Source of the DNA: Bordetella petrii | GTDB taxonomy: Bacteria; Pseudomonadota; Gammaproteobacteria; Burkholderiales; Burkholderiaceae_B | NCBI RefSeq assembly: GCF_000067205.1 | Contig: NC_010170.1 | Location: forward strand, 3,534,001-3,598,000 | Length of the DNA: 64,000 nucleotides | Reading direction: 5' to 3' | Part shown: piece by piece, positions 20,394-28,511 of the stretch | How the letters are laid out: each line of letters starts with the position of its first letter | Numbering within the stretch: position 1 is the first letter of the stretch | Notes under the pieces: generated by a model | The model's input: the letters and a program-made list of their open reading frames with translations, nothing else | What the model was told of the DNA's origin: nothing | Database searches by the model: none | Program-made: the position numbers and the translations under genes

Positions 20394-21748
20394 CAGCGCC
20401 TCCGCCCCCAGAAACCGCCGCCGGAAGAATCTTCCTGGGCCGCGGCGCTGGCGCGCATTTCCTCGCGCAGCCTGCCGAGCTTGGGCGTATGCGGATGCAC
20501 CCCCAGCCAGCTCCAGGTGTCTTTCTCTTCGCCGTCCGGCGTCACGAACAATTCGTGGCGATACAGCTCCTGCGTGGCGATCACGGTATCGCCCATGCCG
20601 GTGACTTCGGTAATCGACAGCACGCGCCGCTTGCCATTGGGCAGGCGGCCGATCTGCACGATGAAGTCCAGCGCGCTGGCGATCTGCCGGCGCAAGCTGT
20701 CTTCGCTGCCCTGGAAGCCGGCAAAGCCCGCCAGCATCTCTATGCGGTACAGGCATTCGCGCGGCGAGTTGGCGTGGATGGTGGCCATAGATCCTTCATG
20801 GCCGGTGTTCATGGCCTGCAGCATGTCCATGACCTCGGCGCCGCGCACTTCGCCCACCACCACGCGGTCGGGGCGCATACGCAGACTGTTGCGGATCAGA
20901 TCGCGGATGGTGACCAGGCCGTCGCCGTCGAAACCGCCCTGCCGCGACTCCAGCCGCACCACGTGAGGGTGGTTCAGTGACAGTTCGGCCGTGTCTTCGA
21001 CCGTGACCACCCGCTCGTTGGTGGGAATGAAGAACGCCAGCGCGTTCAACAGCGAAGTCTTGCCCGAGCTGGTGCCGCCCGACACCAGGATGTTGCAGCG
21101 GTTGGCCACCGCCATGTTCAGCAACCGGTGGATGTCTTCATTGAACGTGCCCAGCGTCAGCAGGTCCGCCGGTTTCAGCGGATCTTTGCGGAACTTGCGG
21201 ATCGACACCATCGGCCCGTCTACGGCCAGCGGCTCGATCACCACGTTCAGGCGGCCGCCGTCCGGCAGACGCGCATCCACCATGGGGCTGGACTCATCCA
21301 GCCGGCGGCCGATAGGCGCCAGAATGCGCCGCACGATGCGCAGCACATGCTGGTTGTCGGAAAACCCCAGCGATTCGCGCGTCAGCACGCCGCCGCGCGA
21401 CACGAAGACGTTGTCGTAGCCGTTGATGAGAATGTCTTCCACCGCAGGATCGGCCAGCAGGTCTTCCAGCGGGCCCAGCCCGGCCAGTTCCTTGGTCAGC
21501 GCCTCGGCGATGTGGCGCATTTCGCCTTCGTTGATGGCCACGCGTTTGGTGCGTGCAAAACTGGCCACCTCGATGTCGACGAAATCCTGGATGGCGTCGC
21601 GCGCCCAACGTCCGAACTCCGCGCCCAGTTCCTCGATGCGCGAAAGCAGGTGTTCGTAGGCGGCGGTCTTGACTTCCTGATAGCGGGCAGACCCGACAAA
21701 GCTGTTGTCGCTGTCCGGGCCGAATTGGATCGTGGCTGTCATGATCAT
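20393..21748 (-). CDS. tadA: TadA, pilus assembly ATPase (CpaF family)
   Basis: This 451-residue hexameric secretion ATPase powers Flp pilus assembly. Walker A is GGTSSGKTSLL at about 224-234, followed by the Asp box VVTVEDTAEL, a Walker B-type LRMRPDRVVVGEVRG and the His box TGHEGSMATIHANS. The N-terminal domain (residues 1-100) is the usual CpaF helical region. AGGA lies upstream of the ATG at 21748; a second ATG two codons later is possible. It lies between tadZ and tadB in the same orientation. Confidence 0.96.
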   Translation of the reverse strand: MIMTATIQFGPDSDNSFVGSARYQEVKTAAYEHLLSRIEELGAEFGRWARDAIQDFVDIEVASFARTKRVAINEGEMRHIAEALTKELAGLGPLEDLLADPAVEDILINGYDNVFVSRGGVLTRESLGFSDNQHVLRIVRRILAPIGRRLDESSPMVDARLPDGGRLNVVIEPLAVDGPMVSIRKFRKDPLKPADLLTLGTFNEDIHRLLNMAVANRCNILVSGGTSSGKTSLLNALAFFIPTNERVVTVEDTAELSLNHPHVVRLESRQGGFDGDGLVTIRDLIRNSLRMRPDRVVVGEVRGAEVMDMLQAMNTGHEGSMATIHANSPRECLYRIEMLAGFAGFQGSEDSLRRQIASALDFIVQIGRLPNGKRRVLSITEVTGMGDTVIATQELYRHELFVTPDGEEKDTWSWLGVHPHTPKLGRLREEMRASAAAQEDSSGGGFWGRRR

Positions 21749-21785
21749 GTCGCGTCCTGTTCAATACGTGCGCGCCCCTGGGCCA

Positions 21786-23105
21786 CTATTCGGCCACCAG
21801 CATGCGCCGGTGCACGCCGGGCAGCCAGGTGGCCAGCCAGCTGCCGCGCCCGGCAGCCGGGTGAGTGTCATTGCACAGCTTTTCGGCCAGGGCCTGCACG
21901 CCGCGCACGTACACGTCGCGCTCGGCATCCTGATGCAGCAGCCGGCCCTGGTTGGTGCATACCATCAACGCCAATGCCCGGTCGGGCAGCGTGCCCACCA
22001 GCTCGAGCTGGAACCGCTCGGCGATCTGCTGGGCAGTCATGCCGTAGCGCTCGTCGTAGCGATTGACCACCAGGCCCAGCGAACTGCGTTCTACATGCCG
22101 GCGCTCCAGATCCTGCAACGTGCCCGAAAGCGCAACCAGCGAGCTGACGCTCTGGTCGGTGACGATCCAGTTGGTATGCGAAGTGCGCGCCAGTCCGGCC
22201 ACGAAGTCCATATTGGAGAAGCCGCCGGTGTCGGTGATCATCAGGCCGAAATGCTGGCGCAGCCGCTCGAACACCAACAGCGAATCCGACTGCGACATAT
22301 GGTTCATCTGGGCCGGGTCGCGCGGCAGCGACATCACGCTGAGGCCCTCGCGCGTGTGCGCCATGGCCGATCCCAACAGCGTGGCGTCGAGCCGCTGCAG
22401 GTTGCGCACGGCCTCGGCGAAGTCGAAATCGCCGCCCACGTTCACATACAGCTGCGCGTCGCCTATGGGCCAGCCCAGGTCCAGCAGCGCCACGCGCGCG
22501 GCCAGCGGCAGCATGGCGCCCGCATCGGCCGGCTTGCGGCCCGCGCCATTCGATTCGCCATGCGCCTGTGCATAGCGGTCCTGGGCGATGCCAGCCAGAT
22601 GAGCCGCCAGCGTGCTGGTGCCGACGCCGCCCCGCGCGCCGATCAGCAGCACGTCGCGGCGCGAGCCCGCTTCGGCCCCGCCCAGACTGGGCATGTCCAG
22701 CAGGCGCTGCACGATGTCGCGCACTTCCTGCGGCGCCACCGAAGGGTCGACGAAGTCCGTTACGCCGGCGCGCAGCGCGGCGATCGCGCCTTCAGGCTGG
22801 CCCAGCAAACCCACCGCCACGCGAGGAATATTGGGAGCCACGCGGGCCAGCATGCGAGCCAGGTCGGCCGAGCGCAGCAGCTTGCCCGGATCGTTGCTCG
22901 CCAAAGTGAAGTCCAGGAAGATGATCTGCGGGTCTATATCGGCCAGCCGCCTGCCCAGTTGCTCAACCGATGGAGACTCCTGGGTCAACACCCCCAGCGG
23001 GCCCAGTGCCTCGACCAACTGCGAGGCCACGCCGTCTCCCTGCGAGCAGAAAAGAAACCGGATGCCGCTTTGCAGCCCTGCCAACTCTGTGGAATAAGCC
23101 TTCAT
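21786..23105 (-). CDS. tadZ: TadZ/CpaE-like localisation ATPase
   Basis: This 439-residue protein combines an N-terminal receiver-like domain (residues 1-130, IRFLFCSQGDGVASQLVEAL and DPQIIFLDFTL) with a MinD/ParA-type ATPase whose deviant Walker A reads GARGGVGTSTLAAHLA near 155-170. Proteins of this type place the Tad machine at the pole or a defined site. I chose ATG 23105 (MKAYSTELAG), which has GGTGAAAG upstream; the frame continues to 23171 inside the secretin gene. It begins 5 bp after the secretin stop. Confidence 0.9.
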   Translation of the reverse strand: MKAYSTELAGLQSGIRFLFCSQGDGVASQLVEALGPLGVLTQESPSVEQLGRRLADIDPQIIFLDFTLASNDPGKLLRSADLARMLARVAPNIPRVAVGLLGQPEGAIAALRAGVTDFVDPSVAPQEVRDIVQRLLDMPSLGGAEAGSRRDVLLIGARGGVGTSTLAAHLAGIAQDRYAQAHGESNGAGRKPADAGAMLPLAARVALLDLGWPIGDAQLYVNVGGDFDFAEAVRNLQRLDATLLGSAMAHTREGLSVMSLPRDPAQMNHMSQSDSLLVFERLRQHFGLMITDTGGFSNMDFVAGLARTSHTNWIVTDQSVSSLVALSGTLQDLERRHVERSSLGLVVNRYDERYGMTAQQIAERFQLELVGTLPDRALALMVCTNQGRLLHQDAERDVYVRGVQALAEKLCNDTHPAAGRGSWLATWLPGVHRRMLVAE

Positions 23106-23110
23106 ATCTT

Positions 23111-24505
23111 TCACCGCGAAAAACCCGGCACTTGTTGGCCGCCGGCAGGCCCCATCAGGTAGTAGCCCCATGCATTGGTGATCGAATCGGGCCGCTCCTG
23201 ACGCTCGCCGGGCAATGGCAGTGCCACGCCGCGCGCAATTGGCCGCACCAGGCGGGGCGTCACCACGATGACCAGTTCATGCTCTTCCTGCGAGTATTCG
23301 ATGCCGCGGAAAAATGCGCCGATGATGGGCAGTTCGCCCAGGAACGGCACTTTGTTCACCGAGGCCTTGGTCTGGCGCGACACCAGCCCGCTGATGACGA
23401 AGCTTTCACCGTCGCCCAGCTCGATCATGGTGTCGGCCCGGCGCGTGCGCAGCGCGGGAATCAGCGTGGCGGTCTCGCCGTTCAGGATGGGAATGCCATT
23501 GACGTAGTCGAGTTCGCTGGCCTCGGGCGCCACTTTCAGCGCGATGCGGTCGCGCGACAGCACGGTGGGCGTCACCGTCAGCCCGATGCCGAAGGGCTTG
23601 AACACCACGTTCTGCGTGCCCAGGCCGCCCGACTCGGGAATGGGGATTTCTCCGCCCGCCAGGAAGCTGGCGCTCTGGCCGCTGAGCGCCACCAGGGTGG
23701 GCTCGGCCAGCACGCGCGCCATGCCGTTGCTTTGCAGCATGCGCAGCGTGGCGCCGAAATGGTTGGAGTCGAACAGCAGATTAAAACCGTCGCTGAGCAC
23801 GCCGCGTGGGTTCAATGTGCCCGGCGTTGAAAAACCGTCGGGCGACGTGCGCGAGCCGAAGCCCCAGCCGCCCGCGTTGCCTGTCATGGACAGCCCCACT
23901 TGCTTCATGACGGAGCGCGACACCTCGACAACCTTGACTTCGACCTGCACCACGCCGCCGCTGCCGGCGGTAGCCACGTCTACCACGTTCTTGTCGCCAA
24001 CAGAGGCAGCGGCGGCGGCCACCGAATTCTGGTGCGACAGCGCTGAAGGCGCATGGCCCGACACGACGGCATGCGTGCCCGCGACGTCGACGTTGGCGCC
24101 GCCGGCCTGGCCGCGACGCTGCAGTTCGGCCTGCACGGGTCCGGTCACATGCACGGTCCAGGTTGCCGGGCTGCGGCTATTGCGCGCCCAGACCTGTACC
24201 TGGGTCGTGCCGGCGCTTTTCCCGATCAGCATCACAGCCGCGGGCCGCCCTGCTGCCGCGGGCAACACCTTGACGTCCGCGACGTCGGGATCAGCCACGG
24301 CAATGCGAGTCGGCGTGCCGGGCAAGGGCAGCAGCTGCTGCCCCTTCACCGCCAGAGAAATATCCTGGCTGGCCGCGGGCGCGGCGGCGGCAGGTTCGGC
24401 GGGCCGCGCCTGGCCTGCAACGGGCGCGCCGTAGAAAACGCCGGCCGTGGCCAATACAGTGCAGAGTAGAGAGGCGCGCATACGGGGTTTCATCCAAATC
24501 GACAT
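23111..24505 (-). CDS. rcpA: RcpA/CpaC-type outer-membrane secretin
   Basis: This 464-residue secretin forms the outer-membrane channel of the Flp pilus. It has a signal peptide (MRASLLCTVLATAGVFYGAPVAGQA), an N-terminal pilus-secretin domain (ISLAVKGQQLLPLPGTPTRIAVADPDVAD), and a BON-like segment (QAELQRRGQAGGANVDVAGT). The C-terminal secretin core follows, with MARVLAEPTLVALSGQSASF, FLAGGEIPIP and VPFLGELPIIGAFFR. The start is uncertain: ATG 24505, 24493 and 24481 all precede the signal sequence and none has a good ribosome-binding site. Confidence 0.93.
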   Translation of the reverse strand: MSIWMKPRMRASLLCTVLATAGVFYGAPVAGQARPAEPAAAAPAASQDISLAVKGQQLLPLPGTPTRIAVADPDVADVKVLPAAAGRPAAVMLIGKSAGTTQVQVWARNSRSPATWTVHVTGPVQAELQRRGQAGGANVDVAGTHAVVSGHAPSALSHQNSVAAAAASVGDKNVVDVATAGSGGVVQVEVKVVEVSRSVMKQVGLSMTGNAGGWGFGSRTSPDGFSTPGTLNPRGVLSDGFNLLFDSNHFGATLRMLQSNGMARVLAEPTLVALSGQSASFLAGGEIPIPESGGLGTQNVVFKPFGIGLTVTPTVLSRDRIALKVAPEASELDYVNGIPILNGETATLIPALRTRRADTMIELGDGESFVISGLVSRQTKASVNKVPFLGELPIIGAFFRGIEYSQEEHELVIVVTPRLVRPIARGVALPLPGERQERPDSITNAWGYYLMGPAGGQQVPGFSR

Positions 24506-24542
24506 AACAGACGGATACTCGGGTTCATGTAGTCGCGCATCA

Positions 24543-25505
24543 TCAATAGCGCACGCGTTGGGCGTCGTCGCCGCGCAAGATTTCAATGGTGCGCCCTGCG
24601 CCGCCGCCCGACGCTGCCGCGGGGGAACGCTTCATCGGCTGCGGCGCGGGCCCGTCCAGCTGCGCCAGGCTGTCGCCGGCATAGGCGCGGTTGACGCCGT
24701 CCGCCAGCGCGGCGCGCTGCTCGGCCGTCAGGCCCGCGCGCGCCGATATCACCGCTTCCCGGGGTACGAACAAGTCGCGATCAGGCAGCGCCTCATCACT
24801 GGGCGCGCGCAGCGCCAGTTGCAGATGGCCGGACCGGCTGGCAAGCAGCAACTCGTTGACGCGCTCGACCGGCACGGCAAGCAGGGCCGACCTGGCGGGA
24901 GCGGGGCTGGCGCCGCGCTGGACCACCGGCTTGTCGGATGCCACCGGCGGCCCATCGATAGACTGCGCGCCATAGGCAAGCACGCGCACGCGCGACTGCA
25001 GCAGGCGCACCTGGCTGCCCTTCACCTCGTTGTCTTTTTCCAGGGCAAAGAAAACGTCGACCAGATCGCCCGGGGTTATGCGGTTGCCGGCTCCGACGAT
25101 CTCGTCCACGGGCACTGCCACGGCGCGCTCGCCGTCGCGGAGTTGCTGCGCCAGGCCCTGGGCCAGCGACTGGTTAGTGATCGGTTCGCCACCGGCAATA
25201 TCCAGCCGCGCCACCTGACCCGCCAGGTCTTCGGGCTTGGCATAACCATGCGCCAGCGGAATCGGCCACTGCTGCACTTTCAACATGCCGGCATCCAGCC
25301 GAGTGCCGGCCTGGATGTCCTTCGCTGCCAGAACCACCGGGTAAGTCGCCCGCGGCGCGGCAGGCTGCTCCGGCGCGGGCGCCGCGGTTGCCTGGGCGGC
25401 GGCCGGCGCAGGCGCCGGCTGGCGGGCAAGATAGTAGGCCAGTGCGGCGAGGACAACACCAGCCGCCAGCAGGACAGCGGCGAGAATCTTACTTACGCCG
25501 GTCAT
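24543..25505 (-). CDS. rcpC: RcpC/CpaB, Flp pilus assembly protein
   Basis: This 320-residue CpaB-family protein has an N-terminal anchor (MTGVSKILAAVLLAAGVVLA), a Pro/Ala linker and a SAF domain (YPVVLAAKDIQAGTRLDAGML) followed by the RcpC domain (ERAVAVPVDEIVGAGNRITP and GDLVDVFF). SAF domains bind carbohydrate, and CpaB is thought to sit with the secretin. The ATG at 25505 has AGGAG 5 nt upstream. It overlaps the preceding TadE-like gene by 4 bp (ATGA). The frame extends to 25769 inside that gene. Confidence 0.93.
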   Translation of the reverse strand: MTGVSKILAAVLLAAGVVLAALAYYLARQPAPAPAAAQATAAPAPEQPAAPRATYPVVLAAKDIQAGTRLDAGMLKVQQWPIPLAHGYAKPEDLAGQVARLDIAGGEPITNQSLAQGLAQQLRDGERAVAVPVDEIVGAGNRITPGDLVDVFFALEKDNEVKGSQVRLLQSRVRVLAYGAQSIDGPPVASDKPVVQRGASPAPARSALLAVPVERVNELLLASRSGHLQLALRAPSDEALPDRDLFVPREAVISARAGLTAEQRAALADGVNRAYAGDSLAQLDGPAPQPMKRSPAAASGGGAGRTIEILRGDDAQRVRY

Positions 25506-25999
25506 AACGGCTCCTGTGTGATTTGAATGGTGGCGCGCGCGGACAACCTGGAAGGCACCAGGTTTTCGGCCTGTCCGCCCGCGACGAGCCCGAGCAGGCC
25601 CTGGAACGATTGCAGCAATGGCCATTGCGCCACGTCGTAGCTCAGAACCACATTGATGCAACCGACCTGGGCGCCGCTTGCGCCCGGCCACGAGCAGGTA
25701 ACGGGCTCGGCCGTGCGATTGCATTGAACTCCGGTGCCGGATCCGAATATGCTCTGGGCCGCGTCGCACGCCGCGGCCTGCACATCAGAGCGACCGGCAT
25801 AGCGGGCTTGCAGGCCCGCGCGCGCGCCCTCGCCCGCGGCGGCCGCCAACTGCTGCTGGGTCCAGAAGATGGCGCCATAGCCCACGATGGCCAACAAGAT
25901 CAGCAGCAGCACGGTCAGCACCATGGCGAACTCGATGGCGGCCACGCCCCGTTGGCGAGGCGGCCGGGCCAGGCAATGCGGCATGTTCGACGCGACCAT
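25502..25999 (-). CDS. TadE/TadF-family pseudopilin (second copy)
   Basis: This 165-residue minor pseudopilin has a short basic leader then RGVAAIEFAMVLTVLLLILL, the TadE-type motif with the conserved Glu and hydrophobic helix. The periplasmic part has four Cys (ACDAAQ, VQCNRT, VTCSW, VGCIN) that could form two disulfides. It overlaps rcpC by 4 bp and starts 3 bp after the previous TadE gene stops. It is probably a TadF-like partner processed by TadV. Confidence 0.9.
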   Translation of the reverse strand: MVASNMPHCLARPPRQRGVAAIEFAMVLTVLLLILLAIVGYGAIFWTQQQLAAAAGEGARAGLQARYAGRSDVQAAACDAAQSIFGSGTGVQCNRTAEPVTCSWPGASGAQVGCINVVLSYDVAQWPLLQSFQGLLGLVAGGQAENLVPSRLSARATIQITQEPL

Positions 26000-26002
26000 G
26001 GT

Positions 26003-26539
26003 TCAGCCCCCTTCGGCGCCAAGGTCGCTCAGGCGCACGGAGGCACGCGCCGTCAACATGTCGGGAACCATCGCGCGCTCGATCAGCGGCAAGTTGGGGA
26101 TCAGCGGATACCCCCCATACGGGTAGCGGACGACCACCTCGATCTGGTCATCCGCCAGCGCCTGGCCGCTGCACACCGCGCCAGCCGTGACACTCAGCGG
26201 ACCTTCCTTGCCGCATACCGCGACGCTGAGCGCCGCGCCCGACATCGCCGTGATCCAATCGGCCTGCTGCAGCGCGAAATCGCGCGCCGCGGTGGCGCGC
26301 AACTGCATATGCTGGTCGCCCGCCTGCCATTGCAGGGCTTTGCGGGCGCCGTCTTGCGCAGCCAGGTTCAATGACTGCTGCGCGGTGAAGAGCATTCCGT
26401 ACATCATGATGCCGTACAGCACCGAAAAGAACACCAGGAAGATCAGCGCGAATTCCACTGCGTAAGCGCCACATTGAGCGCGGCGAGAGCCAGGTACGTG
26501 ACGTAGGGCACCCGGCCCAGGGAATGCGGCAAAGTCCAC
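26003..26539 (-). CDS. tadE: TadE-family pseudopilin, unusual overlapping start
   Basis: This minor pseudopilin has QCGAYAVEFALIFLVFFSVL, the TadE motif, then a periplasmic domain with two Cys (AVCGKEG and AVCSGQ). No ATG lies near the motif. The best start I see is GTG at 26539 (VDFAAFPGPG), with a G-rich stretch about 9 nt upstream. This gives 178 residues and a 97-bp overlap with tadV. The long ATG frame to 26974 would include tadV out of frame and is unlikely. The core is certain; the start is not. Confidence 0.75.
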   Translation of the reverse strand: MDFAAFPGPGALRHVPGSRRAQCGAYAVEFALIFLVFFSVLYGIMMYGMLFTAQQSLNLAAQDGARKALQWQAGDQHMQLRATAARDFALQQADWITAMSGAALSVAVCGKEGPLSVTAGAVCSGQALADDQIEVVVRYPYGGYPLIPNLPLIERAMVPDMLTARASVRLSDLGAEGG

Positions 26540-26928
26540 CGGCGAGAGGCCCCCAGGTACAACAGGGCGTGCCCCCCCGCCAGCAGGCTGCCTAACATCA
26601 AGACAGCCAGCAGGCCCCTGGGCCCCAGCATCAGGCCATAGGCCGCGATCACTTTGATGTCTGCGGCGCCCATGCTGCGGCGCATCCATAGGGGTACGAA
26701 CAACAACGCCATGGCGAAACCGAGCAGGGCCATGCCCCAGCTCGTCCACATTGGCGGGTAGTGCCATCCCACTTTCAATGCAGCCGCGCCCGCCCACAGC
26801 CCTTGAAAGCTGGCGCCGGCCACGACGAGCACGTTGGGAACCCGACGGTGGCGCCAGTCGGCGGCCACCAGCAACAAGCTCCACAGGATGAAGAACAACC
26901 ACCACAATGCATCCCCTACGGACAGCAA
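26443..26928 (-). CDS. tadV: TadV, Flp prepilin peptidase
   Basis: This 161-residue membrane protein is an A24-type aspartic prepilin peptidase. Its catalytic Asp residues can be seen in AADWRHRRVPN and MGAADIKVIAAYGL (GxxD-type motif), with several hydrophobic helices around them. It cleaves Flp and the TadE-type pseudopilins. The start codon is TTG, supported by AGGAG 6 nt upstream (26935-26939). Its end overlaps the TadE gene. It lies one gene after flp. Confidence 0.9.
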   Translation of the reverse strand: MLSVGDALWWLFFILWSLLLVAADWRHRRVPNVLVVAGASFQGLWAGAAALKVGWHYPPMWTSWGMALLGFAMALLFVPLWMRRSMGAADIKVIAAYGLMLGPRGLLAVLMLGSLLAGGHALLYLGASRRWTLPHSLGRVPYVTYLALAALNVALTQWNSR

Positions 26929-26965
26929 TCCGGGCTCCTGGAATCAATCGGGAAGCGGTCAAGCA

Positions 26966-26992
26966 AGCGCGCATCGGCTGATACTGCGCGCT
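26966..26992 (-). terminator. Hairpin between flp and tadV
   Basis: AGCGCGC and GCGCGCT form a 7-bp stem with a 13-nt loop just after the flp stop on the minus strand. It could attenuate readthrough so that pilin is made in excess over the assembly proteins. There is no T-run, so the role is inferred from position. Confidence 0.4.
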
Positions 26993-27009
26993 GCCTTCCT
27001 CGCACGGGA

Positions 27010-27192
27010 CTAGCCGTCAGTGCCAACCGCTTTCAGGTTCGTCACGATGGTCGTGAAGAAGTCTTGCAGTCCATCGGTGAGCGACACAACAACCGTTGCC
27101 AACCCCGCCACCAGCAACGCCGCCAGAATCGCGTATTCCAGCGTGGTCACGCCCTCTTCATCATTCCAGAATCGCAAAAATTGCTCTTTCAT
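27010..27192 (-). CDS. flp: Flp major pilin
   Basis: This 60-residue type IVb Flp prepilin begins MKEQFLRFWNDEEG, and processing is predicted after that Gly. The mature protein starts VTTLEYAILAALLVAG and has Glu at +5 and Tyr at +6, the Flp hallmark. The rest is a single hydrophobic helix and a short tail. GGGAGAGAG precedes the ATG. The frame runs to 27297 but the short form matches the family exactly. It is the first structural gene of the pilus locus, downstream of an MHYT protein gene. Confidence 0.95.
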   Translation of the reverse strand: MKEQFLRFWNDEEGVTTLEYAILAALLVAGLATVVVSLTDGLQDFFTTIVTNLKAVGTDG

Positions 27193-27211
27193 TGCTCTCT
27201 CCCATGCACGC

Positions 27212-27228
27212 CCCCGGTACAGCCGGGG
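27212..27228 (-). terminator. Small GC hairpin upstream of flp
   Basis: CCCCGG and CCGGGG form a 6-bp stem between the MHYT gene and flp. It may terminate or process transcripts from the MHYT gene. The signal is weak. Confidence 0.25.
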
Positions 27229-27232
27229 TTTC

Positions 27233-28066
27233 CTATCCGCGCTCCAGCGATGCGGCGGGCTCGGCGCCCGCGCCCACCCCTGTAGCGCCAGATCCAATCA
27301 GCTGGTCCACGCGTTGCGCCAACTGCTGGCGGAAACGCAGGGACGAGCGGTGCAACTGCCAGCGCAGCAGCGCCAGCACGGCAACCGACAAAACGAACAC
27401 GACATACGGCAGCGAAGCGCCGCCGACCAGCAGGCCCACGAATTCGTAGGGAACGGCGCACACCATGGAACCCGCGGCCGCGGCGGTGTAATGCATGCCG
27501 CACACCGCGGCGGCCATGACGGTGGCTGCCAGCGCGCGCTGCCAGGTGGTGTACACATGAAAGGCCAGCCACAATGCAGCGGTAGCCGCCACCACGGCGA
27601 CCAGGACGGACAGCACGATCAGCGGCAGGCTCCACAGGAACACAGCGGGAATACGCATGGCGGCGATACCCACGTAGTGCATGGCGGCGATGCCCAGGCC
27701 GGCAATAACCCCGCCCACCACGCAACGCAGCGCGGAAAAGCGCGCGCGCGCCACGTACCACAGCGCGATGCCCGAACACAGCACGGCGAGCAGGAAGCTC
27801 AGCATCGTCAGCCCGACCTCGTAACCCGCGGCGAACGGCATGGCCTGCGCCTGTATGCCGATGAAATGCATGCTCCAGATGCCAATGCCGCCCAGCGCCA
27901 CTGCCGCAATGCCCACATACGGCAGCCAGGGCTGGCCGTTCGCGGCCGCCGCCCGGATGTGAGCCGCGGCGGTCAGGGCGACGTATGCGCCATACCCGGC
28001 AATCAGAAAGGACAAGATCACCAGGCCTGGAGCAAATGACAGGGGAACGATTTCACCGGGGGTCAT
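27233..28066 (-). CDS. MHYT-domain membrane sensor, no output domain
   Basis: This 277-residue integral membrane protein has the seven-helix MHYT sensor domain. Its three signature motifs are at residues 66-70 (MHFIG), 129-133 (MHYVG) and 191-194 (MHYT). Such domains are proposed to bind copper and sense oxygen, CO or NO, and usually precede GGDEF/EAL or kinase outputs. Here nothing follows except a short Arg/Gln-rich cytoplasmic tail (about residues 235-277). GGACGGA lies upstream of the ATG. It is immediately upstream of flp in the same orientation, so a signalling link to the pilus is plausible but inferred. Confidence 0.9.
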   Translation of the reverse strand: MTPGEIVPLSFAPGLVILSFLIAGYGAYVALTAAAHIRAAAANGQPWLPYVGIAAVALGGIGIWSMHFIGIQAQAMPFAAGYEVGLTMLSFLLAVLCSGIALWYVARARFSALRCVVGGVIAGLGIAAMHYVGIAAMRIPAVFLWSLPLIVLSVLVAVVAATAALWLAFHVYTTWQRALAATVMAAAVCGMHYTAAAAGSMVCAVPYEFVGLLVGGASLPYVVFVLSVAVLALLRWQLHRSSLRFRQQLAQRVDQLIGSGATGVGAGAEPAASLERG

Positions 28067-28511
28067 AAATCCGTCCGTTGGGTACTACGCCTGTCCCTGT
28101 CTGCCCAGTCTGCGATGCGATGCGCCAGCAAGTTTCATTTGGAGATCCCAGAAACCAACCGCGACAAAACAATTTGCATAACGTCGAAGATAGTCTCAAC
28201 TATTAACAGGCAAATAGCATTAGGGTTATTACGTAATTTATGTTTATATTTCCGACTATCCTAACTTATCCGGGCAATAAGTCCAGATAGTGATGAAAAA
28301 CGTCAATAAAATGCAGCATATCAGTTACAAATAGGCAAAATTTGCTCAGAGGAACTATATAGAGAAGTGTTTTTTGTATAGTTTTATTACTAAGTTGCTC
28401 GCAACAGTTTTCCGCTATGGCAACATGCAGAAGTGATACCAACTATTTTGTTTCACGTTGCGTGCCGGCCCGTATCGTGGCGCGGCCGCGACATTCTGTT
28501 GATTGCGGCCC
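28067..28511. other. AT-rich intergenic island between divergent genes
   Basis: This 445-bp space lies between the MHYT gene (minus) and the TpsB gene (plus) and holds no gene I can support. Positions 28201-28380 contain 57 G/C in 180 bases (32%), far below the surrounding coding DNA. A 10-bp palindrome ATTACGTAAT lies at 28228-28237. Short A and T tracts are frequent. It probably carries divergent promoters and may be bound by a nucleoid silencer, or be a remnant of transfer. Confidence 0.7.

Noticed and set aside
28067..28511. tRNA or small RNA gene in the AT-rich spacer
   Set aside because: No cloverleaf, CCA end or strong hairpin with T-run is visible; only short AT tracts and one 10-bp palindrome.
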